This document shows positions 22,156 to 33,123 of a stretch of DNA of 64,000 bases, piece by piece (the first letter of the stretch is position 1; every line of letters begins with the position of its first letter). Source of the DNA: Neurospora tetrasperma FGSC 2508 (lineage: Eukaryota > Ascomycota > Sordariomycetes > Sordariales > Sordariaceae); the NCBI RefSeq assembly GCF_000213175.1, contig NW_009799099.1:3698641-3762640 (forward strand). The letters are read 5' to 3'. The notes beneath the pieces were generated by a model. That model ran no database searches, was not told the origin of the DNA, and worked only from the letters and a program-made list of their open reading frames with translations. Both the position numbers and the translations under genes were made by a program.

Positions 22156-25100
22156 ATGCCTTCTTCAGACACATACCATCTCTCCAAGCCGCCCGATTCC
22201 CACGTCGTCGATGAATCCGACTCCGACTTGGAGATAGACCTCGAAGAACTCGACCCCCAGGCAACCGACCCCAATAACCACCAGCAGTCCTTGGGGCAAC
22301 ACCGCAGCCGCAACTCGTCCGAACAACGCCCTCCTCCTCCAACAACAAGTATAGCACTTCGCAATCTTCGCATGGGGAGTCTACGCCGTGGCGCCAAACG
22401 CAATGGATATGGCGAGCTAGGCCGTAGCCGAGACGGAAACGACGACGACGACGCTCTGCTCCGCCATGATCGCCACTCGGTCGGTAGTGCCACCCACGAC
22501 GAGGATGCCGGCCTCCTCAGCGAACATGGCGGTGGCGGCCGAATGCGCACCAGCAGTGGAAGACGACGGAGGTCTTTCGCCAGTGACGGTCTTCGAAACA
22601 TCTCGATGAAGCTACCAGGCTTCATGTCGGGCGACCAGAGCAACCATAACGACGAGCAGGAACAGGAGGAAGACGACCCCTCATCGTCACGATTAGTTGC
22701 AGTTGGCTCATCCCAGTCTACCCGCTTCCCACCCAACATCATATCCAACGCAAAGTACACAGCATGGAGCTTTCTGCCAGTCACTCTGTACAACGAGTTC
22801 TCCTTCTTCTTCAACATGTACTTCCTCCTGGTCGCCCTCTCCCAGGCCATCCCCGCACTACGAATCGGCTATCTCTCCACCTACGTTGCACCCTTGGCAT
22901 TTGTCTTGTTCATCACCCTAGCAAAGGAGGCTTACGACGATATCGAACGGAGAAGAAGGGACAACGAGGCGAATTCCGAAGAGTACACCGTTCTACAGTT
23001 CGACGATCCAGGAGCTAGTCTAGGCATCAACCGGCCTAGGCGGAAGATGAAATCGTCTCATACACGAAAGGGCTCTAAACGTCTTGGCATTGAGCAGGAA
23101 AATGACCGGTTATCGGATATTCAGGAGGAGGAAGAACAGACTGAAGGTCGGGGTCTTCGCGAATTGCCGGCATCCTACCTATCGGAAGTCAGCAAAAAGT
23201 CGCGGGACCTCAAGGTCGGTGACGTCTTGAAGCTTACCAAGGGCCACCGCGTTCCGGCAGATGTTATCATTCTCAAGTGCTTGGCACACGAATCAGCTGC
23301 CAACAAGGAGACCGAAGAGGAAGAAGTACCCGCGAAGGAGGAGATGCTGCTCCTGGATCATGTCGATGATGACGATGTTGGAGAGGGCAGTTCCAAGAAT
23401 GCGAAAACGTCCAAGGAGAGCAACAACAATGGCGCCGAGGGAAGCTCTAGCGGCGAGACTTTTATTCGGACCGACCAACTGGATGGTGAAACTGATTGGA
23501 AGCTGCGGTTGGCGTCCCCGTTATCTCAAAAACTTAGCACTGAGGAACTAGTTCGTCTTCGTGTCACGGCCGGAAAACCTGACAAAAGGGTCAATGAGTT
23601 CGTCGGAACATTGGAACTTCTTCCTTCGCGACAGGATGTCATGAGCGGTGTCGCCTACAACCCTAGGGAGGGCGACGATGTCAAGGCAGCGCCTCTCTCG
23701 ATCGACAACACGGCCTGGGCGAATACGGTCATCGCATCGAATGCGACAACCCTCGCAGTGATTGTTTATACCGGACCTCAAACCCGGTCAGCCCTGTCTA
23801 CATCACCTTCGCGATCAAAGACCGGCCTTCTGGAGTATGAGATCAACTCACTCACCAAAATCCTTTGCTTCCTGACGCTCTTCCTGTCTATCGTTCTTGT
23901 TGCGCTGGAAGGCTTCAGCACGGCCAAGGGAAACATCTGGTACGTGAAGATCATGAGATTCTTAGTGTTATTCTCCACCATCGTCCCCATTAGTCTCCGT
24001 GTCAACCTGGATCTCGGCAAGTCTGTCTACTCATGGTTTATCCAAAGAGATCCTGGGATTCCCGGGGCCGTCGTGCGAACCAGCACGATTCCGGAGGATC
24101 TGGGACGGATAGAGTATCTACTGAGTGACAAGACGGGCACTCTAACCCAAAACGAAATGGAAATGAAAAAGATCCACGTCGGCACTGTCTCGTATGCCAA
24201 CGAAGCAATGGATGAGGTTGCAACCTACGTGAAGCAGGGGTTTAACCTCAGCTCATCGGCCTCTTCCGCAAGCTTGGCTTTGGCAACCCCGTCTTCAACA
24301 TACTCGGCCGCCAATGTTGGTGCCACGAGGACACGCCGAGAGATTGGGTCGCGTGTCCGTGATGTCGTACTAGCTCTTGCCCTCTGCCACAATGTTACCC
24401 CGACTTCGGAAGAAGACGAGAACGGTCACACCGTCAACTCATACCAAGCCAGCTCGCCTGACGAGATTGCCATTGTAAAATGGACCGAGTCCGTAGGCCT
24501 GCGTCTGGCCCACCGAGATCGCAAGAACATCGTCCTCGAATCCGCCGAAACCGGCCGGCCAGTGGTCAAGGTTCGTATTCTCGACATTTTCCCCTTCACT
24601 TCGGAGGGCAAGCGCATGGGCATCATTGTCCAGTTCTACGAAAAGCTCCAGCCCGGGAACCCCAGCCTCGGCAGCAGCGAGATTTGGTTCTACCAAAAGG
24701 GTGCGGACACCGTCATGAGCTCCATCGTCGCTGCCAACGACTGGCTCGACGAAGAGACGGCCAACATGGCGCGCGAAGGCCTCCGCACGCTCGTGGTCGG
24801 CAGGAAGCGTCTGTCTCTGAAGGAATACCAAGAGTTCTCGGCCAAGCACCACGAAGCCTCGCTCGCCATCAGCGGCCGCGAAGCCAATATGCAGGCTGTC
24901 GTCTCGCAGTATCTCGAGCATAACCTGGAACTGCTTGGTGTGACGGGCGTCGAAGATAAGCTGCAAAAGGACGTCAAACCTTCTCTAGAACTTCTTCGAA
25001 ACGCCGGCATTAAAATCTGGATGCTTACAGGCGACAAGGTCGAAACCGCTCGCTGCGTCGCCGTGAGCTCCAAGCTCGTAGCCAGGGGTCAGTACATCCA

Positions 25101-26303
25101 CACGATTGCCAAGCTCAGGAGGAAGGACGGCGCGCAAGATAATCTGGACCTGCTCCGAAGCAAGACCGATTCCTGTCTGCTCATCGATGGAGAGTCCCTC
25201 GCCATGTACCTGACCCACTTCCGACGCGAGTTCATCTCCGTGGCCGTGCTCCTGCCGACCGTCGTGGCCTGCCGTTGCTCGCCTACCCAGAAAGCCGAGG
25301 TCGCCAAGCTAATCAAGGAGTACACCAAGAAGCGCGTCTGCTGTATCGGGGACGGTGGAAACGATGTTTCCATGATCCAGGCTGCCGACGTGGGCGTGGG
25401 CATTGTGGGTAAGGAAGGTCGTCAGGCTAGTTTGGCGGCCGACTTTTCCATTGAGCAGTTTCATCACTTGACCAAGCTTTTGGTGTGGCACGGTCGTAAT
25501 AGCTATAAGCGCAGCGCAAAGCTGGCGCAGTTTGTCATTCATCGTGGCTTGATTATTGCTGTCTGTCAGACTATGTACAGTATTGCTCTCAAGTTTGAGC
25601 CGGAGGGTCTCTACAAGGTACGCTTGACTTGGCAAGTGATCCCTTTCGTTGCAGTCGTAGTTACTAACCGAAAAAAACACAGGACTGGCTGATGGTAGGC
25701 TACGCAACAGTCTATACCGCCTTCCCCGTCCTCTCTCTCGTCCTCGACAAGGATGTAGACGAGGACCTTGCCAACCTGTACCCCGAGCTCTACAAGGAAT
25801 TAACCTCGGGTAGCTCTCTTTCCTACCGGACGTTTTTCGTTTGGGTCTTCGTCTCCATCTATCAGGGCTGTCTGATCCAGGGCCTGTCTCAAGTCCTCAC
25901 CGGCATCGATGGCCCCCGCATGTTGGCCGTCAGCTACACGGTGCTGGTGCTCAACGAGCTGCTCATGGTTGCGATCGAGATCACAACGTGGCATTGGGTC
26001 ATGGTGGTCTCGATTGTGGGGACGTTCTTGATGTATATTGTCTCGATACCATTTTTGGGGGATTATTTTGATTTGAAGTTTGTTTTGACTTTGTGAGTGT
26101 TATTACCTTTTCTCTCTCCCTGGGGGTACTACCGTATCCCTTTAGAAAGATTGTTCACTAACCTGACTCGCCAAAAAAAAAATAGGGGCTTCTTATGGCG
26201 CGTGGCTGCTATCGCTGCTATCTCGCTCATCCCGACGTATGCGGCCAAGGTGATTAGGAGGACGATGAAACCGCCTTCGTATAGGAAGGTTCAGGGGATA
26301 TAA
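22156..26303 (+). CDS. neo1: NEO1-type P4-ATPase, phospholipid flippase
   Basis: Three exons, 22156-25617, 25683-26092 and 26186-26303, encode 1329 aa. Donors are GTACGC and GTGAGT, acceptors CAG and TAG, and both joins keep frame. The start is ATG 22156; the frame extends 10 codons upstream only to a GTG. Diagnostic motifs: TDQLDGETDWK (P4 actuator loop, near residue 443), LSDKTGTLTQNEM with the phosphorylated Asp near 657, SSPDEIAIVKW, MLTGDKVETA and GDGGNDVSMIQ near 1065. Hydrophobic segments match ten membrane spans. NEO1/ATP9 proteins act at Golgi and endosomes without a CDC50 partner, keeping phosphatidylethanolamine on the cytosolic leaflet. The N-terminal 200 residues are acidic and disordered, and the loop before DGET holds a Glu-rich insert. 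Exon 3 encodes the last hydrophobic segment and a basic tail. Confidence 0.93.
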
Positions 26304-26764
26304 GAGTTAGATGTGGGCAAAAGAAAGAAGAAAAGGAAGATGAAGAGGCTTGAGCTGGGATGGGAGGCAGTAGATTGGAATTGAAAAAAACATAGTGTCG
26401 AGGCCGGCGTCTCTTGTTTTTCTCTTTGTTGACTTTTATAAACACTAGACGTCCTACATACATACCTCTACACAGTTGGTATAGCGCTGATACTACCATT
26501 AGTATCTCGACACCTCCAGTTCTTGTTTTGCCCAAGCGTTGGTGTACATGATGACATTGTTCGCCAAACCATCCAAAAACTGGACGGTGGGCTGCTTGCA
26601 TTCGTTACTGGGGAGTGTTCACTCACTACTGTGGGTATGCTTAGCGATGTCACGGTGATCAAGAACATTCGGCTTTGATCGGAATTGAATTCAGCTATGA
26701 AGACTTTTCACGAAGATCTCACAAATTCTTACAGGCTAAGTAAGGTACGTAGATACCTAGACGT
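26304..26764. other. Convergent intergenic region NEO1 / AIM32
   Basis: About 460 bases of facing 3' UTRs. No gene or repeat is supported. Confidence 0.55.
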
Positions 26765-28076
26765 CTACAAGGGCAACCTCAGAATTTCACCACCCTGCGT
26801 AATCCCGCCCCTGAACAGCTCCTTAATCACGTTCCCCTTCTTGATCGTCTCCTTCACAATCCCCTCCACATGCTTCGGCTCAACCCTACCGTACCAAATA
26901 CCATGTCCCGCCAGTGGATGCGGCACGTCCGAGTCATCATAAGACTTCAAGCCCGGCGGGATATAAACAATCACGTTGCCCGCAAACTTGTGGCCACCAA
27001 TGTGGCTAATCAGTCCAACTCTTGCTCCCCAGACCCCCTTCTTTTTCTCCAGGTCCACGGCCTTCTCAGCAGCGCCCTTCAGCACCTCGATCCCCGGCCC
27101 TTGTTGTTGTTGTTGACCTTGCTCCGCCAGCCTCGTCTCGAACTCACTCCTCAGCAGAGGCCCGTACACCCCACACCGCTGGTCCCGCGCGCCATGGCCG
27201 CAGATGAGAACAATCACCTCGTTGCGGATGTCGCGGACCCCGCCGGGTAGCATATCGGCATAACTGGGATCGCGGAGGAGGGCCTCCCTCTTGGCGGGCG
27301 GCGAGTGGTTGTGCACGGGGTGCAGCTTCTCGGGGAGGAGGTGGGCTTTTACGAGGGCCTTGACGTGGTTGGGGTCGGAGGAGAGGGAGGGAACGTATTT
27401 AAAGTCGGGAAGGAGGTAGATGGATGTTGTTTTGGGAGTGGTGGTTGTGGCCTCTTGGTCGGCGGGCGAGGAAGCAGAAGAAGGAGACGAAGATGGGGGG
27501 AAGGAGACGTTGAGGACGGAGATGTTGTGGAAGGGCTGTTGATGGAGGAGGAACAAACCTCAAGGGGGAGGTGGGAACTTACCTGTTAGCCATTACTGCT
27601 TTCTTTTTTTCCCCCCCGGTTGGATCCTCCACCATCTCCTTTTTACTGTGACTGGCTGGACCTTTCCATGGGCTTTTTGGTCAACTCACATCGCTGTAGG
27701 GACCTCTGCGGCCGATTAGATCACGCAGCATGGCGGCATGGTTTTGGCCATTGTCATCGTCCTCGATCTTGGATGGCCAGTCGTCCTTGCCAGTGCAGAT
27801 TAGGACTTGCTGAGCGTGGTTTGGCATGAGACCGTTGAGAGGCGTGGTATGATCGATCTCAAAACCTTCGGGGAACGAGGGAGTCGGGGCGCATGAGCAG
27901 GTGGGCGATGGGCAGGTATCAATGGTCGGGAAGGCCGCAGGGGCACCTCTTGCTGCGTATGTGCGCAGGAAGGAGGGGGCTACATTGCTGGAGCGTTGAG
28001 CGCAAGCCCGCCTCGTCGAAGCGCTCAGGGCTGCGGTTGCGACTCGTGATGTTTGGCGGAGGGGTCGGAGGAGCAT
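26765..28076 (-). CDS. aim32: AIM32-like mitochondrial thioredoxin-fold Fe-S protein
   Basis: Two exons, 28076-27690 and 27535-26765, encode 385 aa; the 154-nt intron has donor GTGAGT and an AACAG acceptor. Residues 1-45 (MLLRPLRQTSRVATAALSAS...) are basic and hydroxylated, a good mitochondrial presequence. A Cys cluster (CPSPTCSCAP) comes next, then the thioredoxin-like ferredoxin fold with CGHGARDQRCGVYGP and the signature HIGGHKFAGN. In the Apd1/Aim32 family, His and Cys residues of these motifs ligate a [2Fe-2S] cluster. AIM32 acts in the mitochondrial matrix and intermembrane space in redox quality control. The Ser/Thr-rich insert and Gln run (QGQQQQQG) are local additions. A second acceptor followed directly by a donor (CAG|GTAAGT) lies inside the intron at 27585-27577. 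The gene is divergent from MTQ1. Confidence 0.85.
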
Positions 28077-28257
28077 GGTTGTTATCTGTGCGGATCAAAT
28101 GCGCAGGGCAGACTGTCTGGTCGTGTAGGGCCCAATTTCGGGGTCGGAGATGTCGTATTTTATATCCCTTACCGTTGTCGCAAATGGAGTTGGTGATGGA
28201 TGATGGTGCTTAGTTAATTTATGTCAGCGGAGAGTTCGGAGTTACGAGTGCTTACTG

Positions 28258-28345
28258 TTCCCACACTCAAACACCTGTGCAGTCTTGGCGGATGTGTGCG
28301 AATGCACACATCCGCCAAGACTGCACAGGTGTTTGAGTGTGGGAA
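28258..28345. repeat. Perfect 42-bp inverted repeat with 4-nt loop
   Basis: The left arm 28258-28299 and right arm 28304-28345 are exact reverse complements, separated by GAAT. Pairing stops at both outer edges, so the element has defined ends. An 88-bp cruciform, or a 42-bp hairpin in RNA, would be very stable. It encodes no protein, lies about 180 bp upstream of AIM32 and 450 bp upstream of MTQ1, and has no recognisable flanking target-site duplication. The exact symmetry suggests a recent origin or ongoing correction. Confidence 0.9.
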
Positions 28346-28439
28346 TGTATAACCACAGGGGTAAGTTCCATTTGGCGTCATCGAAGTGGAATAGCTTATC
28401 GTAGCTTTATCTGATTAGATAAGGATGCAATGCATGTGT

Positions 28440-28459
28440 AGGTACCTCCAGAGGTACCT
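28440..28459. repeat. Palindrome AGGTACCTC-CA-GAGGTACCT
   Basis: Nine-base arms with a 2-base centre, in the AIM32/MTQ1 promoter region. It belongs to the same TACCT/AGGTA palindrome class as those at 4035, 21300 and 21586. Confidence 0.55.
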
Positions 28460-28794
28460 CTTGAGTCCCTCGATTGCACCTTTCGGAAATGGTACCCGAT
28501 CAGCGTCTACCGACTTCAACCGTCGATTTGACTTTGGTCATATAAACATAAGACTTCAGTGAGTGTAGCTCACCTGTTCGGGCTTCTGTTACGATCCTTT
28601 TCTCTTGGTAGGGGTTCATCTCACTAAATAGGTCGATAGTCAGTATCAGCCATTAAAATAAAAAGCGTATTAAATTCCTTACATTGACATCCATTCGCAC
28701 CCTCACCCTGATGTACAGATGGAAATAGCACCAAGAAGTCTCACAACGAGTTTGTGACTTAGAACACAACCTTCGTAACATCTCCCGGATAACT

Positions 28795-30184
28795 ATGCAC
28801 CGAATCAAACCTCAACTCTTTTGGCAAGGCCGCAAAAAACTAGGTCTTAACGCCGCCAAACTTCTTCCTGTTTGTCGAACCCTCGAATCAACCGCCAACG
28901 AGCTCCGCTGGATCAAACAGCATGTCGCCGAAACCCCTTCCATCATTCCCTTTGGTGCCCGAGTATGGAAGCTATGCGACAGGCGAGGCAAAGGTCTCCC
29001 TTTGGCTTACGTGCTAGGCAACCAGCCATTCGGTGATCTCGAAATCAAGTGTCGACCAGGGGTGTTGATTCCCAGGTAGGTACATTTGCATGTATTCATT
29101 CAATTATTACTATCTCATCACTTTCTTCTCACCTGTCATAAGCTTCTCTTCACATACCGACTAACTCACACAATTTTCTTTAACTCCAAACAAAAGAACT
29201 GAAACAGAATCCTACACCATCCACCTCTCCAACATCCTTCGCCGCTCTCTTTCCAGTTCCAAATCAGAATCAGATCAACATCAACACCAACCCCTAAACA
29301 TCATCGATCTCTGCACCGGCACAGGCTGCATTCCCCTCCTCCTCTACTCCCAACTCTCACGCTCTCACCCTCTCCAGTCCCTAAACATAGTGGGAGTCGA
29401 TATCTCCTCAAAAGCCATCAACCTCTCCCGCCAAAACCTGCACCACAATCTCCATGCGCACCGCTTCCCTCGCCCTTCCAGTCCCGGAGATAAATCCCAT
29501 CCACAAAGATTGCTCCACTTCCACAAAGCCGATATCTTCTCTCCTACCTCCTTAGACCCCTTCCTCTCCATCCCTTCATTATCATCCACTTCCTCCTCCT
29601 CTACAGGTACAGGTGGTGAATGGGACCTCCTGACCTCCAACCCCCCTTATATCTCCCCTTCAGGCTTCGCTCTGTCCACCTCCCGCTCCGTGCGCAACTG
29701 GGAACCAAAACTCGCTCTCGTCCCGCCCGTCGAGCGGGTGGATTTACATCAGAAGCATTTCTACGACCATTACTACGCAGACAACGAAATCTTGTTACAA
29801 ACGGTGGAGTATCAGGAAGAAGACGTATTTTACGCAAGACTGCTCGAGATTGCGAGGACTTATAGGCCGAAAAGGGTGCTAATGGAGGTTGGGGACATGG
29901 AGCAGGCGAAGCGGGTGGTGAGGATGGTTTTGGGGGATGGGAAATTGAGGGGACTTTATTTCGGGAATGGCGAAGGGACTAGAGGAGGAAACGAAAGGGG
30001 GGCTGGGGCAGGTGCGGTGCAGATCTGGAGAGATGATTTGGTGGGGTTTGAAGGGTATGAAGAGATTATGGAGGTGGGAGTGGGAGTTGATGGACAAAAT
30101 CAAACAATTGTGGTGAAGGGTCATCCGGAGGGACATGGGAGGAGTGTTTATTTGAGGAGGGTTGGGGTGGTTGATGATGTGTGA
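28795..30184 (+). CDS. mtq1: MTQ1/HemK-type release-factor glutamine methyltransferase (mitochondrial)
   Basis: Two exons, 28795-29075 and 29197-30184, encode 422 aa. The intron has donor GTAGGT, branch GACTAAC and an AAG acceptor, and restores the motif VLIPRTETES at the junction, the HemK segment just before the SAM fold. Motif I reads DLCTGTGCIPLLL (near residue 131). The catalytic NPPY motif appears as LTSNPPYISP (near 242), the signature of glutamine N5-methyltransferases that modify the GGQ loop of peptide-chain release factors. With a basic N-terminus, this is most likely the mitochondrial Mtq1 acting on Mrf1. The protein is longer than bacterial HemK (about 280 aa) because of a Ser-rich insert before NPPY and Gly-rich loops near the end. 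CTG and GAG third positions are less biased than in nearby genes. Confidence 0.88.
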
Positions 30185-30911
30185 GGAACCCAAGAAAGGG
30201 AAAGGAGGTGTTAACAGCGAATATCTTTTCCAACTTGCACACTGTGAACAGATTGAAAATGAAAGAGGAAAACTCAATGAACGCATCTGTATGCTTTTTT
30301 AGTGATATTGTGCACGATATAAGTTGCAAAAAGCTCAATCGCCCAAGAGGCTTGGGGGAACGAACCACCATGCTCCGGGAGACTTACGAAAATTGTACCT
30401 GGGGTATCACGCACACTGGCAAGCAATGTTTTCATCAACAGGAACCAGTAAGTGTTTTCATCAACAGGAACCACTGCGCCATACGACCACAGCAGGTTCC
30501 ATTGTGGTAGAGGGACTGGGCAACGGACCTTATATGGTTGCCTGGTGCTGGTGGATGGGATGAAAGGGCCCAGGCTCGGGCTCGAAGTGGAAGTTGCGTG
30601 TAGGTTGGGAAGGTACGAAGGTACAGTATGGATGATGACTAGCGGCTGATCAGGATTTAGTTCTCCGTCTATATTATCCCTTCTATCCAGTACTCATCAA
30701 AACTTTTGTCTAGTTCAAGGTCTTACCCTAATCTTACAATAACCCAGCGTACAGATACAGAGAATGTCTACAGAAAGCAGAGAACAAACAAGAAACTGCG
30801 ATCTCGCTCCTCCCAGCCCTCTGCCCCTATGCTGCCATCCCCTCCTTTCCTCCCATCCACATACCCCATCCTCAGTCTCCAACTCCGAACAAGCCACCAA
30901 GCCAACCCAAC
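30185..30911. other. Convergent intergenic region MTQ1 / CYC2 with a short direct repeat
   Basis: About 730 bases between facing stop codons. It holds two identical 21-nt copies (30427-30447 and 30453-30473). Open frames here are short and unlike known proteins. Confidence 0.55.
30427..30473. repeat. Tandem pair of identical 21-nt units
   Basis: TGTTTTCATCAACAGGAACC(A) occurs at 30427-30447 and again at 30453-30473, separated by GTAAG (period 26). It is probably a local slippage duplication. Confidence 0.8.
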
Positions 30912-32522
30912 TCACAACTTCAAAACCATCCACTCCTCCTTGTTCATCTTCCCTTTCTTCATCAACTCACCCGCCACCCCCGCCACATGTCCCTGTCTCT
31001 CCAACCCTTCGGACCAAGCCTTGAGACCAGCGAACCGGGCGATGAACCCGTCCGGCCCGGAGACCATGAGGAGGTTCTTGCCATTGGTAGGAGAAGCGCA
31101 CTTGCACCGGGCTTCATGGTCCTGCCTGTCGCTGACGTTGATTAAGGCGGAGGAGGAATGGAGAGGACAGGAGGGGTTTGCCGTGCTTTTGGTGAAGGAT
31201 GTGGTGGAAGAAGAAGACTTCGGGTTGGGACTGGTAGACACAACAGCGTCAAGAATAGTCTTTGCGTCAATAAACTTCTTCTCCGTGTCGACTGTGCAAG
31301 CGTAGTTGAACTGCTCGGGGTGATGGGCTCTGATATCCTGGAGATAAGGCATAATACCACCAGCAGCGGCATTCTTAGCGTTATCAAGGGAAGGTGGTAA
31401 ATACCCCCTCTTCCTCAACGCCTCCAAGTCCTCGCAATCCGGACAATCCTCCCTGAACCTATTCGCCCACACAATCGTCATCTTCGGTGGTATGGCAGGC
31501 ATACCCTCGATTTCCTTCCATTCCTCCTCCTTCTTCCCGTTCCCCTTTTCGTACACGGGGCCGTACAACCTCCTAGCCACCTGCAGCGCCGGTGCAATAC
31601 CAGTACCTCCAGCTAGGAAAACCACCCGCCCCCCTTGCTCTTTTCCACCACCGTGACCAGAGCTGGAGCTTTCCAAAGAACCAACAAGCCTCCTCGCAAC
31701 GTCAAATCCCAGATGCGGGCCCCTCAACTCCACCTTATCCCCCACCTGCAGCTTACTCAAATAGCTGCTCACCTCCCCGCCCTCCATCTTCCTAATCAAG
31801 AACCTCAATCGTCCCCTGAGCATCTCCTCTCTTTCCTGCCCCACCGGCGGTGGCAAGGGTGTATAGTCCCTCGCCACCTGCAACTGCGGCTGTTTAATCT
31901 CGACGCACCACAAGCCGTGATTCCAGGCCTCCTGCAGCTCATTTCTTAGCTTGTTCGCATTCTTCCTCGCGTTCTTCTCACTCCCACCCATGAGACGGTG
32001 GAGCGGATCAAAGGGTTCCACAGTGATGATGAACGCCGTACGCGATACCTGCTCGCGCTCAACGATGGTGTAAGGCACGAAAGAGGTCGGGTTTAGCGAG
32101 GGCGGGGAGACGATACCCAGAAGGACGGGGACGTCCCCTAGGGAGAGGTCGTTGGGGCGGAGAATAATGGAGTGGAAGAGGTAGCCGGAGAAGAGGGCGG
32201 CGATGAGGAGGAGTTTGGACTTTTTGGAGTTTGATGATGATGATGATGATGATGAACCGTCGGACTTTTGGTTATCTTGGTCTTGGTTGGATTGCTGTTC
32301 TTGTTTTTGGTTCTGGGGGGTGGCATGGCCCATGCCTTCGCCGGGGGAGAGTTTGGAGGAGTATGGCCTGGCGATACTTCGAATCTGGAGAGAGGTGGTG
32401 TTGCGGTGTATTACTGGGTTGAAATGAGAGACGTTATATGTCCCCGGTCTGACTAATCGGAGGCATGCTGGGCTTGTTGGTGGCAGACGCCGTGTTAACG
32501 GACGGAGGAGTCGGGCACTCAT
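30912..32522 (-). CDS. cyc2: CYC2-like mitochondrial FAD/NAD(P)H oxidoreductase
   Basis: Intronless, 536 aa from ATG 32522. A basic presequence of about 55 residues comes first. A Gln/Ser-rich linker and one membrane segment follow (KLLLIAALFSGYLFHSIIL, about 100-120). A cytochrome-b5-reductase-like module comes next: VARDYTPLPP (FAD-binding RxYT, near 220), GEVSSYLSKLQVGD, VELRGPHLGF, the NAD-side VVFLAGGTGIAPALQVA (near 300) and LLMVSGPDGFI near the C-terminus. Yeast Cyc2 sits on the outer face of the inner mitochondrial membrane and supplies electrons for haem attachment to cytochrome c. An insert before the last motif carries CPLH...HEARCKC, a possible metal site not in plain b5 reductases. 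The shape matches Cyc2 better than Mcr1, whose length is about 300 aa. Confidence 0.85.
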   Translation of the reverse strand: MSARLLRPLTRRLPPTSPACLRLVRPGTYNVSHFNPVIHRNTTSLQIRSIARPYSSKLSPGEGMGHATPQNQKQEQQSNQDQDNQKSDGSSSSSSSSNSKKSKLLLIAALFSGYLFHSIILRPNDLSLGDVPVLLGIVSPPSLNPTSFVPYTIVEREQVSRTAFIITVEPFDPLHRLMGGSEKNARKNANKLRNELQEAWNHGLWCVEIKQPQLQVARDYTPLPPPVGQEREEMLRGRLRFLIRKMEGGEVSSYLSKLQVGDKVELRGPHLGFDVARRLVGSLESSSSGHGGGKEQGGRVVFLAGGTGIAPALQVARRLYGPVYEKGNGKKEEEWKEIEGMPAIPPKMTIVWANRFREDCPDCEDLEALRKRGYLPPSLDNAKNAAAGGIMPYLQDIRAHHPEQFNYACTVDTEKKFIDAKTILDAVVSTSPNPKSSSSTTSFTKSTANPSCPLHSSSALINVSDRQDHEARCKCASPTNGKNLLMVSGPDGFIARFAGLKAWSEGLERQGHVAGVAGELMKKGKMNKEEWMVLKL

Positions 32523-33123
32523 TCTTTGTTGTTCCTGATTGACTCGAAACGGTAGAAGATTGTGAGAGAAACCTCACTCCTTTTCAGGGAGAGGTCAAAT
32601 GAGTATGAGAAAAGAAAGAAAAAAGGTAAAGAGAACGAAGGATAAACAGGCCGGGGAGGGTTGAATGAATGAACAGCTTGAGTCAGAAATATGTACTATA
32701 GACTGAATGAATGTTGTTGAGTGGAAAATGTGAAAGCGAAGTTGAAAGTCCAGATTTGGTGTTAGATTGAGGGTTAGGGTTGCAAGCGGCTCAATTCCCT
32801 TTTGAGGCAAACGCTCTTTGGAGGTCAGGTCTTGAGGGATTGATGCTCATGCCAAATCAAGACTTCATATCAAAATTCTAGAAATTCGTTACTAAGATTG
32901 ACAAGACTCCTAGGGAACGAGTCAGAATTCGAAAAGTTCAAGCCAGGTTCGTTGTGCGGTACCAAGTACCGGGTATCTAGACATTCTATTCATCCTTTCG
33001 GTCATCAGGTTATTCAGCAAGAAAGTTCCCTTGCCAGGTGACAAAGCTTCTTGTTCATAAACAACCTTCATCACTATCCAAGAGGCAGTGTCGGCTAACC
33101 AACCCACCACCAGCAGATCTTCA
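32523..33123. promoter_or_regulatory. CYC2 upstream region and permease 3' UTR
   Basis: About 600 bases between two minus-strand genes, including the telomere-like box at 32770-32781. No further gene is visible. Confidence 0.55.
32770..32781 (-). promoter_or_regulatory. Telomere-like box (two TTAGGG units) upstream of CYC2
   Basis: Read in the direction of CYC2 the sequence is AACCCTAACCCT, 248 bp upstream of the CYC2 ATG. Telo-boxes bind Tbf1/Myb-type factors in several fungi and are common at translation-related genes. The same motif, in the same orientation and at almost the same distance, lies upstream of RPL28. Confidence 0.45.

Larger units (their letters stand above)
28077..28794. promoter_or_regulatory. 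Divergent promoter region AIM32 / MTQ1
   Basis: About 720 bases between two genes for mitochondrial proteins. It contains the 42-bp inverted repeat (28258-28345) and an AGGTACCTC-CA-GAGGTACCT palindrome (28440-28459). No open frame of interest. Confidence 0.55.

Noticed and set aside
22116-22850. 244-codon minus-strand open frame over the NEO1 5' end
   Set aside because: Arg/Ser/Pro-rich shadow of the low-complexity NEO1 N-terminus.
25618-25692. NEO1 ending at the stop codon at 25690-25692
   Set aside because: Reading through the intron loses the last four membrane segments; splicing at 25617/25683 restores them in frame.
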